A stretch of 39,711 bases of DNA from Betaproteobacteria bacterium (GCA_947476215.1 CANJQI010000030.1:1-39711), one strand, 5' to 3'. Shown: positions 1 to 8,393, counted from the first letter of the stretch. Notes: generated from the letters alone by a model not told the origin. A program made the numbers and translations.

Positions 1-477
1 GGCGAACTCCTGCAGCAAATAACCCCATACCGGTTTGTTCACGTTCCCTACAAGGGCACGGGTGCGCTAATGAGCGACCTGATAGGCGGACACATCGACC
101 TGTCATTTCCGACGCTGCCAGCCGGACACCCCCTGGTGCAATCCGGCAAGCTGCGCGCGCTGGGTGTTACATCACTCAAGCGTTCGCCCGCCTATCCCGA
201 AATACCGACGATCAGCGAATCCGGCGTACCGGGATTTGAGACGGTCGGCTGGTACGGCATCGTCGGTCCCGCCGGCATGCCAAAAGACATAACGGCAAAG
301 ATCAGCACGGAGCTTTCACGCATATTCAGGTCCGCGGATGGTCGCAAGCGCATGCTGGACCGCGGCGCGGACCCCGTCGGTTCATCAGCCGAGGAGTTCA
401 CGGCCTATATCGCGAATGACACGCGCAAGTGGGCCAAGGTTATCAAAGCGGCCAACATTCAGGCGCCTCAAACTTAG
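1..477 (+). CDS. Bug/TctC-family tricarboxylate receptor, 5' end outside window
   Basis: This is the C-terminal part (158 codons visible) of a periplasmic substrate-binding receptor of the tripartite tricarboxylate transporter type. The frame is open from base 1, upstream of the first ATG at 70, so the gene begins before the window. Visible family hallmarks are VHVPYKG near the left edge, the GKLRALGVTS stretch, an ESGVPGFE segment, and the C-terminal RKWAKVIKAANI stretch, which matches the usual K-V-I-K-x-A tail. The receptor would capture a carboxylate in the periplasm and pass it to a TctAB-type carrier; no carrier gene is present here. It ends 66 nt before the oxidoreductase on the same strand and may be co-transcribed with it. 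The ligand cannot be read from the sequence. Confidence 0.9.
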   Translation, partial: GELLQQITPYRFVHVPYKGTGALMSDLIGGHIDLSFPTLPAGHPLVQSGKLRALGVTSLKRSPAYPEIPTISESGVPGFETVGWYGIVGPAGMPKDITAKISTELSRIFRSADGRKRMLDRGADPVGSSAEEFTAYIANDTRKWAKVIKAANIQAPQT

Positions 478-543
478 CCAGCTCCAGACCACGTTTCAGG
501 TCGTCCGCACCACGACCGCATATCCAACTCACAGGGCTATCAG

Positions 544-1557
544 ATGCGAATCTATCAACTGGGCAAGCTCGGCAGCCTTGACGGACTGAAAATAACCGAA
601 GCTGCGATTCCGCAGCCGGGTCCCAGCCAGGTGCGCGTCCGCATGCGCGCGTGTGCGCTTAATCATCGCGACCTGAATATCATTTTCGGCACCTATACCA
701 GCGTCCCGCTCAAGCCGGGCGCGATTCCAGTCTCCGACGGCGCAGGCGAAATTGCCGCTATAGGACCTGGCGTTACGCGCTGGAAGGTCGGTGACCGCGT
801 TGCTCCCATTTTTGTTCAGCGATGGCTGGGTGGCGATCTGAAACCGGAATTCATGCCTTCGGCGCTGGGCGGCCCCAGCGATGGCGTACTGGCCGAGCAG
901 ATCGTGCTCAGCGAAGACGGCTTGGTGCGCATTCCGACGCACATGAATTTTGAGCAGGCGGCAACCTTGCCGTGCGCCGCGGTGACCGCGTGGAACGCCG
1001 TGCACGTGCAGGGAAAACTTCAGTCCGGCCGCACCCTGGTAACACTAGGCACCGGCGGCGTATCGCTGTTTGCAGCACAATTCGGCATGCTCGCCGGTGC
1101 ACGTGTTATTGCGACCACAGGCAGCGACGAAAAGGCCGCACGACTGCGCAAACTTGGCATCTCCGACGTCATCAACTATCGATCAGTCCCGGACTGGCAC
1201 GTGCGGGTCCGCGAACTCACCGATGGGCTGGGCGCGGACCTGGTGGTGGAAGTCGGTGGTTCGGGATCGCTGGCGAAATCGATTGCCGCGCTGCGCCATT
1301 GCGGCCACGTCAGCGCAGTCGGCAACCTTGCCGGCAAAGCGATGATAGATCCGGGCACGCTCTTTTCGAAGCGTGCTTCCATGTGTGGCATACAGGTCGG
1401 CAGCCGCGATATGTTCGAGGCCATGAACCGCGCCATCGATGTCAACAAGTTGCAGCCCGTCATGGACCGTGTATTCGATTTTACTGACGCGCGCGCCGCG
1501 TATGAGTATCTGGCGAGCGAAGCGCATTTTGGAAAGGTACTGATCCGGGTGCCGTAG
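544..1557 (+). CDS. Zinc-free MDR-superfamily NAD(P)-dependent alcohol dehydrogenase / quinone oxidoreductase-like
   Basis: A 337-residue medium-chain dehydrogenase/reductase. The N-terminal GroES-like domain has the family pattern ALNHRDLN at about 38-45 and SDGAGEIAAIG near 65-75, where zinc enzymes carry a GHE motif. The usual cysteine/histidine zinc ligands are missing, which points to the quinone oxidoreductase-like branch. The Rossmann domain starts around residue 145 with TLPCAAVTAWNA and the nucleotide-binding TLGTGGVSLFAAQ. The length is normal for the family. The ATG at 544 has only a weak ribosome site (an AGGG 8-11 nt upstream), but the N-terminus aligns with family expectations. 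Likely an NADPH-dependent reductase or dehydrogenase of a small carbonyl or alcohol; substrate unknown. It follows a Bug receptor and faces an MmgE/PrpD gene tail to tail. Confidence 0.9.
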   Translation: MRIYQLGKLGSLDGLKITEAAIPQPGPSQVRVRMRACALNHRDLNIIFGTYTSVPLKPGAIPVSDGAGEIAAIGPGVTRWKVGDRVAPIFVQRWLGGDLKPEFMPSALGGPSDGVLAEQIVLSEDGLVRIPTHMNFEQAATLPCAAVTAWNAVHVQGKLQSGRTLVTLGTGGVSLFAAQFGMLAGARVIATTGSDEKAARLRKLGISDVINYRSVPDWHVRVRELTDGLGADLVVEVGGSGSLAKSIAALRHCGHVSAVGNLAGKAMIDPGTLFSKRASMCGIQVGSRDMFEAMNRAIDVNKLQPVMDRVFDFTDARAAYEYLASEAHFGKVLIRVP

Positions 1558-1561
1558 TCAA

Positions 1562-1576
1562 CAGGCATTCTGCCTG
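1562..1576. terminator. Short perfect hairpin between convergent genes
   Basis: A 6-bp perfect stem (CAGGCA / TGCCTG) with a TTC loop lies 5 nt after the oxidoreductase stop codon, between two convergent genes. No clear U-run follows on either strand, so a terminator role is only a possibility. Confidence 0.25.
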
Positions 1577-1628
1577 GATGCAAAGTGATCGACGCGATTT
1601 TCAAGGATGCGTGAACGCCAAACGGTTC

Positions 1629-3017
1629 TCAGTTCCGGCCCGTTCCGCCCAGCATGCGCCCCAACGCGCCGACATCGGCGAAGTTCTCGATGTCCATGAC
1701 AATGTCGCGCAACGCCGAGGCACGAGCCGGCAACAGGTGTGGTTTGGTGTTGAGCATGAACTTGGCGAGAATATCCTCTTCCGGCTCGGGCTGGTCCGGG
1801 CCGATTTCCTCGCGCTGCGAGAGCACCTGCCCGTTCTTCATGCGAATGATGACTTCGCCCGTGCGGGTCTTGGGAAAGCCACCGTTGGGATCCACCTCGT
1901 ACTTCACCTTGCTTGCGACCTCCAGCAGTTCGGCGCTTGAATACGATGACTCGTCGAGTTCCTCATTGCTCATCTGTCCGCGCACCAATCCGCATGCAAT
2001 CGTGTAATGCATGCTGAACTGGGCAGCGTAGTTGCTGGGCGGCTTGAGTTTTGTCGCCAGCGGTTCGCAAATCAGCGGAACCGCGGCTTCTGAAACGAGT
2101 CCGCGTATCGACTCGATATTCGCGACATCGAAACCGGGCGTGCGGCGAAGCTTGACGGCGGCCTTGATCAAGGCATGCGTTTGATGACATGCCGGATAGA
2201 GCTTGACCGACGAGCGCGTGAACTCCCAGCGTTTGGCGAGATCGGATGTCGCAAGATCCAGATCGACGTTCGCGGCGTGTGCGCCGAGAAAACACGGATA
2301 GAGACCGTATTTTCCTTCATAGGTTTCGGTCGGCCCGATAAATCCCTGACGCGCCAGCGCCACCGCGGTAATGGCTGATGCAGCGGCGAAACCCGGGTGC
2401 ATGCGCTTGGTCCACGAGCCTTCCTCCAAAGGCTGGTGCGTGCCCGCCGCCATGCTCAGCGAAATACCCTGCGCCATGACCAGCTTGGCCTGACCTAACT
2501 GCATCAGACGCCCCGCTATCATCGTGCAGCCAAAAATGCCAATGAGGTTGGTGGCATGGAATCCGGCGAGGTTGAATCCACCTTTGCCCGCGGCCCCCAG
2601 GCGTGCGGCAACCTCAAGTCCCAGAATCAACGCCAGCAACAGGTCCTTGCCGCTTGCGCCTGCATCCGCAGCAACAGCGAGCGCCGTCGGCACGCAGCTC
2701 GCCGTCATGTGCACCGACCCCGGCAGATAGGTTTCATCAAAATCGCCGCCATGCACAAGCATGCTGTTCATCATCGCGGCATCACGCAAACCCAGCAGCG
2801 CGGGCATGCCGATGACGTTCGAGTTGCCTGAACCCAACCCGCGCAGCGCCGTCAGTGCCTTGTGTGCGAACTCCAGCCGCGTGGACGCATAGGCATTGCC
2901 GATGGCATCGAGCAACAGAAGTTTTGCACGGCCGCGAACAATTTCGGGGATTGCGTCGAACGACTGCTCGGCGACGAAAGTCGCCAATACGTCAGAGACA
3001 AGTTTTTTTGTGGTCAT
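1629..3017 (-). CDS. MmgE/PrpD family protein (dehydratase-like)
   Basis: A 462-residue member of the MmgE/PrpD family (2-methylcitrate dehydratase, cis-aconitate decarboxylase and relatives). Family features seen: an N-terminal helical domain beginning VSDVLATFVAEQS, the LLLDAIGNAYAS segment, a GGDFDETYLPGSVHMTAS segment in place of the more common H-x-x-D-Y-D-D loop, and a FHATNLIGIFG region. The frame runs 33 codons further upstream to 3116, but those residues look non-native; the ATG at 3017 is preceded by a GGAAAACGG purine stretch and gives the normal family N-terminus. It stands alone on the minus strand, convergent with the oxidoreductase. The exact substrate of such MmgE/PrpD paralogues is generally unknown; dehydration or decarboxylation of a hydroxylated di- or tricarboxylate is the most plausible role. 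Confidence 0.88.
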   Translation of the reverse strand: MTTKKLVSDVLATFVAEQSFDAIPEIVRGRAKLLLLDAIGNAYASTRLEFAHKALTALRGLGSGNSNVIGMPALLGLRDAAMMNSMLVHGGDFDETYLPGSVHMTASCVPTALAVAADAGASGKDLLLALILGLEVAARLGAAGKGGFNLAGFHATNLIGIFGCTMIAGRLMQLGQAKLVMAQGISLSMAAGTHQPLEEGSWTKRMHPGFAAASAITAVALARQGFIGPTETYEGKYGLYPCFLGAHAANVDLDLATSDLAKRWEFTRSSVKLYPACHQTHALIKAAVKLRRTPGFDVANIESIRGLVSEAAVPLICEPLATKLKPPSNYAAQFSMHYTIACGLVRGQMSNEELDESSYSSAELLEVASKVKYEVDPNGGFPKTRTGEVIIRMKNGQVLSQREEIGPDQPEPEEDILAKFMLNTKPHLLPARASALRDIVMDIENFADVGALGRMLGGTGRN

Positions 3018-3385
3018 TATCCGTTTTCCGAAAAGCGGCGACCGGATTATGGCAACCGCGCTTTGTGTTATGAAGTAGACTGACTGAAAGATACTCGCTT
3101 GAGCGCGCGGCATCAAGCGACATGCGAGAGATCAAAACCGGCGCCACCAGGAATTTGCGTTCATCATTAGTGCGATAGAATCTGATGGGAAAAATGAGCG
3201 CACCGACACCGGTCTTCGGAAATCGATCTAGCAAGAAAGCATGACATCGGGCCTTCCTCCAGTGTCCACGGGGCCCGGCTTGCGTCTGGACGACAAAGCT
3301 TGGATGCGGGCGTGCCTTACATGATGACGAGATCAATAGGTGCGCCATTAACTCGACCCACTGTCTGATTATTCGGAGAGAAAAT
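3018..3385. other. Divergent intergenic region
   Basis: This 368-nt gap separates the divergent MmgE/PrpD gene and the broken Bug gene and must hold promoters for both. I see no gene, strong palindrome or recognisable operator. A GGAGAG ribosome site lies at 3375-3380, just before the Bug start at 3386. Confidence 0.4.
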
Positions 3386-4336
3386 ATGGCGCGACTCCTG
3401 AAAAGCCTGTCGTCATTGATCGTATTGGTGATAGTCGGTACGCTGACGGCTTCAGCACAATCCTACCCAAGCAAGCCAGTGCGCATCATCACCGCGCCGG
3501 TGGGTGCTGGCAACGACTTCGCGGCGCGACTGCTCGCGCAACACCTCTCGCTAGCACTGGGCTAACCCGTCATCGTCGACAACCGGCAAACCACGCTCAC
3601 CGCGACCATCGCCGCGGAAGCAGTACCCGATGGCCACACGCTGTTGTTGACGGCTAACTTCATGTGGATTGCGCCGCTGATGCAGAAGACCAGCTACGAT
3701 CCGGTGAAAAGTTTTGCGCCCGTGTCACTGATACTCACCTCACCGCACGTCCTTGTGGTTCACCCATCGGTCGCCGCGAACACCGTCAAGGACCTGATCG
3801 CGCTGGCAAAGTCCAAGCCAGGCGAGTTCAACTACGCCGCAGCCGAACCCGGCTCCGCCAATCAGCTCACCGGCGAGCTGTTCAAATCGATAGCGGGCGT
3901 CAATATCGTCGGAATCACGTATAAAGGCGCCGGACCGGCGGTAATCGCGCTGCTCGGCGGTCAGGTGCAGATGATGTTTACCAGCCCTGCCTCGGTTGCA
4001 GCACATATCGCCGCGGGGAAACTGCGTGCGCTCGGCGTCAGCAGCGCCAAACCATCGGCGCTGTTCCCGGAACTGCCGCCGGTTGCCGCTTCGCTGCCGG
4101 GATTCGAATTCGCTTCGACTTACGCGATGTTCGCACCCGCACGCACGCCGCAGGCAACCGTGCGCCTGCTGAAGCGTGAAATCGTCAAGGTGCTGGGACT
4201 GCCCGACGTCAAGGAAAAGTTTTTCGCGGTCCGAGTCGAGACGGTCGGCACAACGCCGGAAGAACTCGCCGCTACCGTGCGCGCGGACATGATCAAGTGG
4301 GCGAAAGTGATCAAGGACGCGCACATCGGCGAATAA
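3386..4336 (+). pseudogene. Bug/TctC-family receptor interrupted by an in-frame TAA
   Basis: The true start is the ATG at 3386, behind GGAGAG, giving a signal peptide (MARLLKSLSSLIVLVIVG...ASA|QSYPSKP). The reading frame is continuous to 4336 except for a TAA at 3563-3565, codon 60. The stop sits exactly where the family has Gln in the LGQPVIVDN motif, so a single C-to-T change of CAA explains it. After the stop the frame continues with PVIVDNR, PDGHTLLL, HVLVVHPSVAANTVKDLIALAKSKPGEFNY and ITYKGAGPAV, ending KVIKDAHIGE. Without readthrough, only a 59-residue signal-peptide fragment would be made; reinitiation at the ATG at 3644 would give a protein lacking signal peptide and ligand-binding lobe. 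Otherwise well preserved, so inactivation looks recent. It is the closest paralogue in the window of the remnant at 8427-8553. Confidence 0.88.
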
Positions 4337-4377
4337 ACCCCAGCAACGGTACTGAACGGCAAGTACAAAAGTGTATA

Positions 4378-4400
4378 TAATCAGTACTGTAATCAGTACT
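4378..4400. promoter_or_regulatory. Direct-repeat operator upstream of the toxin-antitoxin pair
   Basis: Two perfect 11-nt direct repeats TAATCAGTACT lie at 4378-4388 and 4390-4400, a 12-nt period, ending 14 nt before the antitoxin ATG. Each contains the palindrome AGTACT. The AT-rich TATATAAT at 4374-4381 could serve as a -10 element overlapping the first repeat. The arrangement fits an autoregulatory operator bound by the antitoxin or the toxin-antitoxin complex; this role is inferred from position. Confidence 0.6.
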
Positions 4401-4414
4401 TAAATGGATTAGCC

Positions 4415-4681
4415 ATGAATACACTAACTGTTGCCGAACTCAAGCGCCGTGGCATGGCCGCGATAGAGGATGGCCTGCGCCGTGGCCCGGTGCATATCGT
4501 CAAGCGCAATCGGCCAGCTGCAGTGGTGCTATCCGAGGACGACTACCTGCGATTGGCACAGGGCAAGGCACCGGCGCCCATTGGCTTGACTGCTATTCAG
4601 TGGCTGTTATCACAGGCTGCTACTGGCAAGCGTAGCAAGGCAAAGATCGACGCTGATCTCAATGCCGAGCGGAACTGGTGA
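4415..4681 (+). CDS. Type II antitoxin, Phd/YefM-like
   Basis: An 88-residue protein with the N-terminal pattern of Phd/YefM antitoxins: MNTLTVAELKRRGMAAIEDGLRRGPVHIVKRNRPAAVVLSEDDY, that is, a short DNA-binding fold followed by the hallmark stretch ending in P-A-A-V-V-L-S-x-x-D-Y. The charged C-terminal tail (about 55-88) would wrap and inhibit the toxin. The stop codon overlaps the toxin start by 4 nt (GTGA), indicating translational coupling. Direct repeats just upstream are a plausible autoregulation site. The pairing of a Phd-type antitoxin with a PIN toxin is common in hybrid modules. Confidence 0.85.
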   Translation: MNTLTVAELKRRGMAAIEDGLRRGPVHIVKRNRPAAVVLSEDDYLRLAQGKAPAPIGLTAIQWLLSQAATGKRSKAKIDADLNAERNW

Positions 4682-5088
4682 TCGCCTTCTTCGACGCCAG
4701 CGCCTTGATCTACCTGACTGAGGGAAGAGAGCCGTTTGCCAGCAAGATTCGCAGAGAACTTGCGACGATCACAAGGAAGCACCCCGACTTGGGGGCGGCA
4801 GTGAGCCGGCTGACATGGCTGGAGTGCCGAGTAGGCCCGATGAAGGCCAATGACAGTGCGACATTGGCCTCGTATGATGCGTTCTTCGCCCGTCCTGATT
4901 TGGCGTGGGTGGAGCTTACAAAAGATGTAGTTGAGTTGGCTGCCGCAATCCGAGCCAGGCATGGTCTTAGGACGCCAGATGCTCTGCAAGCGGCAAGTTG
5001 CCTGCAGCTAGGTACGGATCACATGTTTCTGAGCGGGGACAAAGCATTCAAGCGTGTCGGCGGACTGAATGTGAGGTTACTGACGTAA
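4678..5088 (+). CDS. PIN-domain toxin, VapC family
   Basis: A 136-residue PIN-domain protein that would act as a magnesium-dependent endoribonuclease neutralised by the upstream antitoxin. The acidic active-site set is complete: Asp6 in FFDASAL, Glu49 in TWLECRVGP, Asp101 in RTPDALQAASCLQLG and Asp121 in LSGDKAF. Length and the order of motifs are standard for VapC. The start is a GTG at 4678 overlapping the antitoxin TGA, typical of coupled toxin genes. It appears intact and may stabilise this otherwise decaying region. The RNA target cannot be deduced. Confidence 0.9.
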   Translation: MIAFFDASALIYLTEGREPFASKIRRELATITRKHPDLGAAVSRLTWLECRVGPMKANDSATLASYDAFFARPDLAWVELTKDVVELAAAIRARHGLRTPDALQAASCLQLGTDHMFLSGDKAFKRVGGLNVRLLT

Positions 5089-5123
5089 GCTTGGCTGCGG
5101 TGCGCGCGGTGCACCGATAAGAA

Positions 5124-5165
5124 GCGGGGTAATACGTTGCACTATGCAACGACTATAGACCCCGC
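5124..5165. repeat. Nested palindrome
   Basis: Outer arms GCGGGGT (5124-5130) and ACCCCGC (5159-5165) enclose inner arms GTTGCA / TGCAAC. It follows the vapC-like stop and precedes the tail of the opposite-strand Bug gene, so it could act as a bidirectional terminator. It resembles the element at 8658-8694 (both contain TTGCACT, TATG and GACCCC in order), which suggests a dispersed repeat family. Confidence 0.5.
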
Positions 5166-5188
5166 ACTACGCTACGATCTCGCGCTTC

Positions 5189-6142
5189 CTAGTCTTCGCG
5201 CAAGCCGGCGTCCTTGATAACTTTGCCGAGGCGTGCCATTTCCGATTTCATCTCGGCGGCAAATGCCTGCGGCGAACTGGCGACGACCTCTACGCCCGCG
5301 CCTAATAGTTTTTCCTTCACCTCCGCCTGATTGAGCAGCCTCACGATTTCCTGATTCAACCGGTTAATAATAATAACGCCGGTGCCCGTCGGGGCCAGCA
5401 ACGCCGTCGCGCTGCCGATTTGATATCCTGGAACCGTCGCCGCTATGGTGGGCACGCCCGGCGCCAATGCGGAAGGCTGGGCGCTGGTAATTCCAAAAAC
5501 CTTGAGCTTTCCTGCCTTGATCATAGGCGCGACCGAAGAAGGAGTCGCCAACGTCAGTTGAACTTCGCCACTGAGTACGGCTGCGTTTGCCGCGCCTTGG
5601 CCCTTGTATGGAATATGCACAATATTGGTACCCGTCTGAGACTTGAATAATTCGCCTCCGAGATGCGCCGCGGCGCCTATCGCGGACGATGAATAGTTCA
5701 GGGTTCCCGGCCTGGCCCTGGCCAGTTCTATCAGTTCCTTGACCGAGTTGGCCGGAACCGAAGGATGCGCGACCAGAACATTGGGCGCCGTCGTCATGAA
5801 CGAAATCGGCACAAAGTCCCTGATCGGATCCCATGCGGATTTGCGCATGAGCGGTCCGATCCAGAAGCTGGTGCCATTTACCAATAGCGTATAGCCGTCC
5901 GGTATTGCTCGCGCCACAATCTCCGCCGCGTTGCCGCCGCGATTTTCGACGACCACCGGCTGGCCCAGCGCGCGGGCAAGTCCCGGAGCCAGCAACCGTG
6001 CCGCAAAATCGACCCCGCCGCCGGGTGGAGAAGTGACTATGCGCAATGGTTTGCTGGGATAACCCTGGCTGAATCCGGCGCTGGCACCCAGTAACAGGAT
6101 GCCTGCCGACATTGCACGCAAACAAGAACACCGCAATGGCAT
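5189..6142 (-). CDS. Bug/TctC-family tricarboxylate receptor
   Basis: An intact 317-residue periplasmic receptor. Residues 1-25 form a signal peptide ending near GFSQ. The mature part starts GYPSKPLRIV and shows the PPGGGVDFAARLLA loop (about 40-52), LGQPVVVENRGG, PDGYTLLV, NVLVAHPSVPANSVKELIELARARPGTLNY, the ligand-pocket strand IVHIPYKGQG, and the C-terminal RLGKVIKDAGL. The ATG at 6142 has AGGA seven nucleotides upstream. It would bind an organic acid for a TctAB-type carrier encoded elsewhere. It is divergent from the amidohydrolase gene, with a 260-nt gap that must carry promoters for both. Confidence 0.93.
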   Translation of the reverse strand: MPLRCSCLRAMSAGILLLGASAGFSQGYPSKPLRIVTSPPGGGVDFAARLLAPGLARALGQPVVVENRGGNAAEIVARAIPDGYTLLVNGTSFWIGPLMRKSAWDPIRDFVPISFMTTAPNVLVAHPSVPANSVKELIELARARPGTLNYSSSAIGAAAHLGGELFKSQTGTNIVHIPYKGQGAANAAVLSGEVQLTLATPSSVAPMIKAGKLKVFGITSAQPSALAPGVPTIAATVPGYQIGSATALLAPTGTGVIIINRLNQEIVRLLNQAEVKEKLLGAGVEVVASSPQAFAAEMKSEMARLGKVIKDAGLRED

Positions 6143-6403
6143 GTAGACGTCCTGCCGAAAAATTGATCTATCGCTGGCGCAGGCGATGTGGTTTATTGAT
6201 GTAACTCCCCCTGATATTTAACGCTTGTTCGCGAACTTGCGCAAGAAATTCGAAACAGACATTCGCCTTGACCATGAAATACTCATGAGGTACCGTTGTG
6301 CCAATTCACGCATGTGTGCTGCGGCGGGCTATCCGTTGCTCCAGGATGTTATTGTGCGAGTCGCAAGCGTAGTCGTCTGCAGCCAAACGGGGAGCGATGT
6401 GCC

Positions 6404-7486
6404 ATGACAAGCAATCAAGAAGCGCTGATTTCCGCAGATTCTCATGTCATGGAACCTCCCGATCTGTGGGAGAAGAATCTTCCCCCATCATTCCGCGACC
6501 GGGCACCGCGATACGCGAAACGCGCAGCCGATCTGCAGGCGCATCAGGGGGGAACGAATCCGGCACTGCGCGCCAGGGAAATGGCCATGGATGGGGTTTG
6601 CGGCGAAGTCCTGTATCCGAGCCTGGCGATGGATCAGTTCAGCCTGAAAGATGCGGCGCTGCAGGAGGCCTGTTTGCGGGTTTATAACGACTGGCTGATA
6701 GATTACTGTACGCATGCGCCGGACCGCTTGTTCGGCATTGGCCTGATTGCCGCTTACGACATTGATCATGCCATCAAGGAAGCACAACGCTGCAAGGAAG
6801 CGGGGATGCGCGGCATCATGGTGTGGCAGTTCCCGCCCGACGAACTTTCGTTCGCAACCAGTCACTATGACCGCCTCTGGGCCGCGGCGCAGAATCTGCA
6901 GTTACCGGTGAGTCTGCACATTCTTACCGGACAGAACAATGTTTACGGTGACACCGGCCTGCGTGGCGTGCCTCCAGGCAAGAGCGGCTATGGCATCAAC
7001 GCGTCTGAAGGTACGAAATTCGCCGTCCATCTGACTTCCGCCGTGCACCTGAAAATGTTATATGGCGCTAACGCGATCATGCAAATCATGACGTCGGGTG
7101 TATTTGACCGTTTCCCGCAATTGAAAATGGTCATCGTGGAGAATGAAGTCAGTTGGCTGCCATTTATCATTTCGCAGTGGGACAAGTACTATAAACGCGG
7201 AAAATTCAACCCCGGCATCGCGATGCTGCCCAGCGAATATTTCAAGCGGCAGATTTATGCGACCTTCTTCGATGATCCGCCTGTCCGGTGGATACTGAAC
7301 GGATGGGGTACCGATAACTGCATGTGGTCTAACGATTTCCCTCATCCCAACTCCACGTGGCCAAAATCCCGTGACGTTATCGCGAGAGACCTGGGGAGCT
7401 TGCCCAACGACGTGCTGAACAAACTTTTGCGTGACAACGTAACGAAACTTTTCAACCTGCCGAGAGTCGCGCCGTTCACGGGGTAG
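6404..7486 (+). CDS. Amidohydrolase family (amidohydrolase_2, ACMSD-like) protein
   Basis: A 360-residue metal-dependent hydrolase or decarboxylase. The N-terminal metal site is DSHVMEP (His14), followed by a central His in LPVSLHIL, the ENEVSW strand, and the C-terminal Asp in the SNDFPHPNSTWP motif, which is the typical order for the family (TIM-barrel members such as ACMSD and related decarboxylases). The frame is open to 6296, but the first 36 residues are cysteine- and arginine-rich and atypical; the ATG at 6404 follows GGGGAG at a good distance. The gene lies alone on the plus strand, divergent from a Bug receptor, and may act on the acid that receptor brings in (inference). Substrate unknown. 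Confidence 0.88.
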   Translation: MTSNQEALISADSHVMEPPDLWEKNLPPSFRDRAPRYAKRAADLQAHQGGTNPALRAREMAMDGVCGEVLYPSLAMDQFSLKDAALQEACLRVYNDWLIDYCTHAPDRLFGIGLIAAYDIDHAIKEAQRCKEAGMRGIMVWQFPPDELSFATSHYDRLWAAAQNLQLPVSLHILTGQNNVYGDTGLRGVPPGKSGYGINASEGTKFAVHLTSAVHLKMLYGANAIMQIMTSGVFDRFPQLKMVIVENEVSWLPFIISQWDKYYKRGKFNPGIAMLPSEYFKRQIYATFFDDPPVRWILNGWGTDNCMWSNDFPHPNSTWPKSRDVIARDLGSLPNDVLNKLLRDNVTKLFNLPRVAPFTG

Positions 7487-7534
7487 CGGTACTCGGCGCT
7501 GCACCGCCGGTCACCAACCGCTGCACACACGCAG

Positions 7535-7804
7535 CTAGAGCCTGTTATGGACTTGTGCGTGTGCGACGAACGAGTGAGAAGGGGTTCAGTGCGAGGAGGC
7601 GCTCGCGCCGCAGTGCCCGACACTGTAAGCGAGGGGCGACGACGCAATGGGCCCCTTTCAATCGTTCCCTTCGGGTTGAGCCAAAAAGGCCCGTCTGCGT
7701 TGTTGCTCCTCGTTGCATAGGGGTGCTATGCGGCCTCGTCGCGCCTAGCATCCGGGCCTTTTTGGCTCAACGTCGCGCACGCATAAGTCCATAACAGGCT
7801 CTAG
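7535..7804. mobile_element. MITE-like element with 34-bp terminal inverted repeats
   Basis: A 270-bp non-coding element bounded by inverted repeats at 7535-7568 and 7771-7804, starting CTAGAGCCTGTTATGGACTT, with only 2 mismatches over 34 nt. Inside is a second, perfect 18-bp inverted repeat (7676-7693 with 7753-7770) and, within its loop, a GCATAG/CTATGC hairpin. No transposase is encoded; the small open frames on both strands are shadows of the palindromic sequence. The terminal sequence is shared (15 of 17 nt) with the element at 24518-24658. It lies in the convergent gap between the amidohydrolase and the metallopeptidase. Confidence 0.75.
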
Positions 7805-7880
7805 GGGATAGCCGAATTCTCTTGCATGCGCATTGCGACGCGAAGGACGACACGACAGAACACACGAGCGATCACTTTCT

Positions 7881-8210
7881 TTATGCCCCCCTCTCTTTCT
7901 TGTACGCAATTCGCTTCAACTCGTCTTCCTGCGCCTCATACTCACCCAGATGAGCGCGCATCAGGATTTTCCAGAGTTTTCCGTGGTTGGGAACAAAGAA
8001 GTGCAGCAGTTCGTGGACGATCACGTAATCCCATAGCTCGGATTTCAGCTCTGGCAGTTCGTCGCTGAAATTCAAATGGCCTGCAGCGGAACACGATGCC
8101 CATTTGTTACTCATCGGGCGGACACCCAGCCACACGACCCTCACGTCCAGCTTTTCGGCCCAGTGACGGACGCGCTGTTTGAAATCGGCTTTGTGATCGA
8201 CAGCCTTCAT
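7881..8210 (-). CDS. Small YgjP/M48-type metallopeptidase associated with type I restriction loci
   Basis: A 109-residue zinc metallopeptidase-like protein. The HELLHFFVPNHGKLW segment carries the HExxH motif and the downstream conserved His of YgjP-like (DUF45) proteins, with the preceding SNKWASCS segment also typical. The start at 8210 (MKAVDHKADF) is chosen because it follows the stop of the HsdR remnant by 4 nt; the frame runs 15 codons further, inside hsdR. In many genomes a short metallopeptidase of this type follows hsdR directly, which is the arrangement here. Only the tail of hsdR survives, so this gene is probably a passenger of a lost restriction-modification locus. Confidence 0.8.
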   Translation of the reverse strand: MKAVDHKADFKQRVRHWAEKLDVRVVWLGVRPMSNKWASCSAAGHLNFSDELPELKSELWDYVIVHELLHFFVPNHGKLWKILMRAHLGEYEAQEDELKRIAYKKERGA

Positions 8211-8214
8211 CGCT

Positions 8215-8382
8215 CTAAATCCGGTCCGCCTTTTCCAGCAGGGTAAACAGATCATCCACCATCGCGGTCACCTGATCCAGGTTGTCGGTTTCCGCGAAGA
8301 TGGCGAAGGTCACTTTCTTGCGCAGTTCGCGCAGGGCGTTTTCGCTGCGCTTCCAGTTCGGAAAGTCGGCAAATGCCTCCTC
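8215..8382 (-). pseudogene. hsdR: C-terminal remnant of type I restriction subunit HsdR
   Basis: A 55-codon open frame without a start codon reads FADFPNWKRSENALREL, then RKKVTFAIFAETDNLDQV and ends FTLLEKADRI, which I recognise as the extreme C-terminus of HsdR. A TGA in frame at 8383-8385 and a repeat hairpin mark the break on the upstream side. The rest of hsdR, hsdM and hsdS are absent. The stop is 4 nt before the metallopeptidase ATG, the usual neighbour order. Confidence 0.7.
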
Positions 8383-8393
8383 TCACCTCTTGC

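Noticed and set aside
529-1005. 158-residue minus-strand open frame opposite the MDR gene
   Set aside because: Antisense shadow of a GC-rich real gene; no ribosome site and no family likeness.
7545-7794. Small arginine-rich open frames on both strands
   Set aside because: They lie inside the MITE-like inverted repeat, mirror each other and have no ribosome site.
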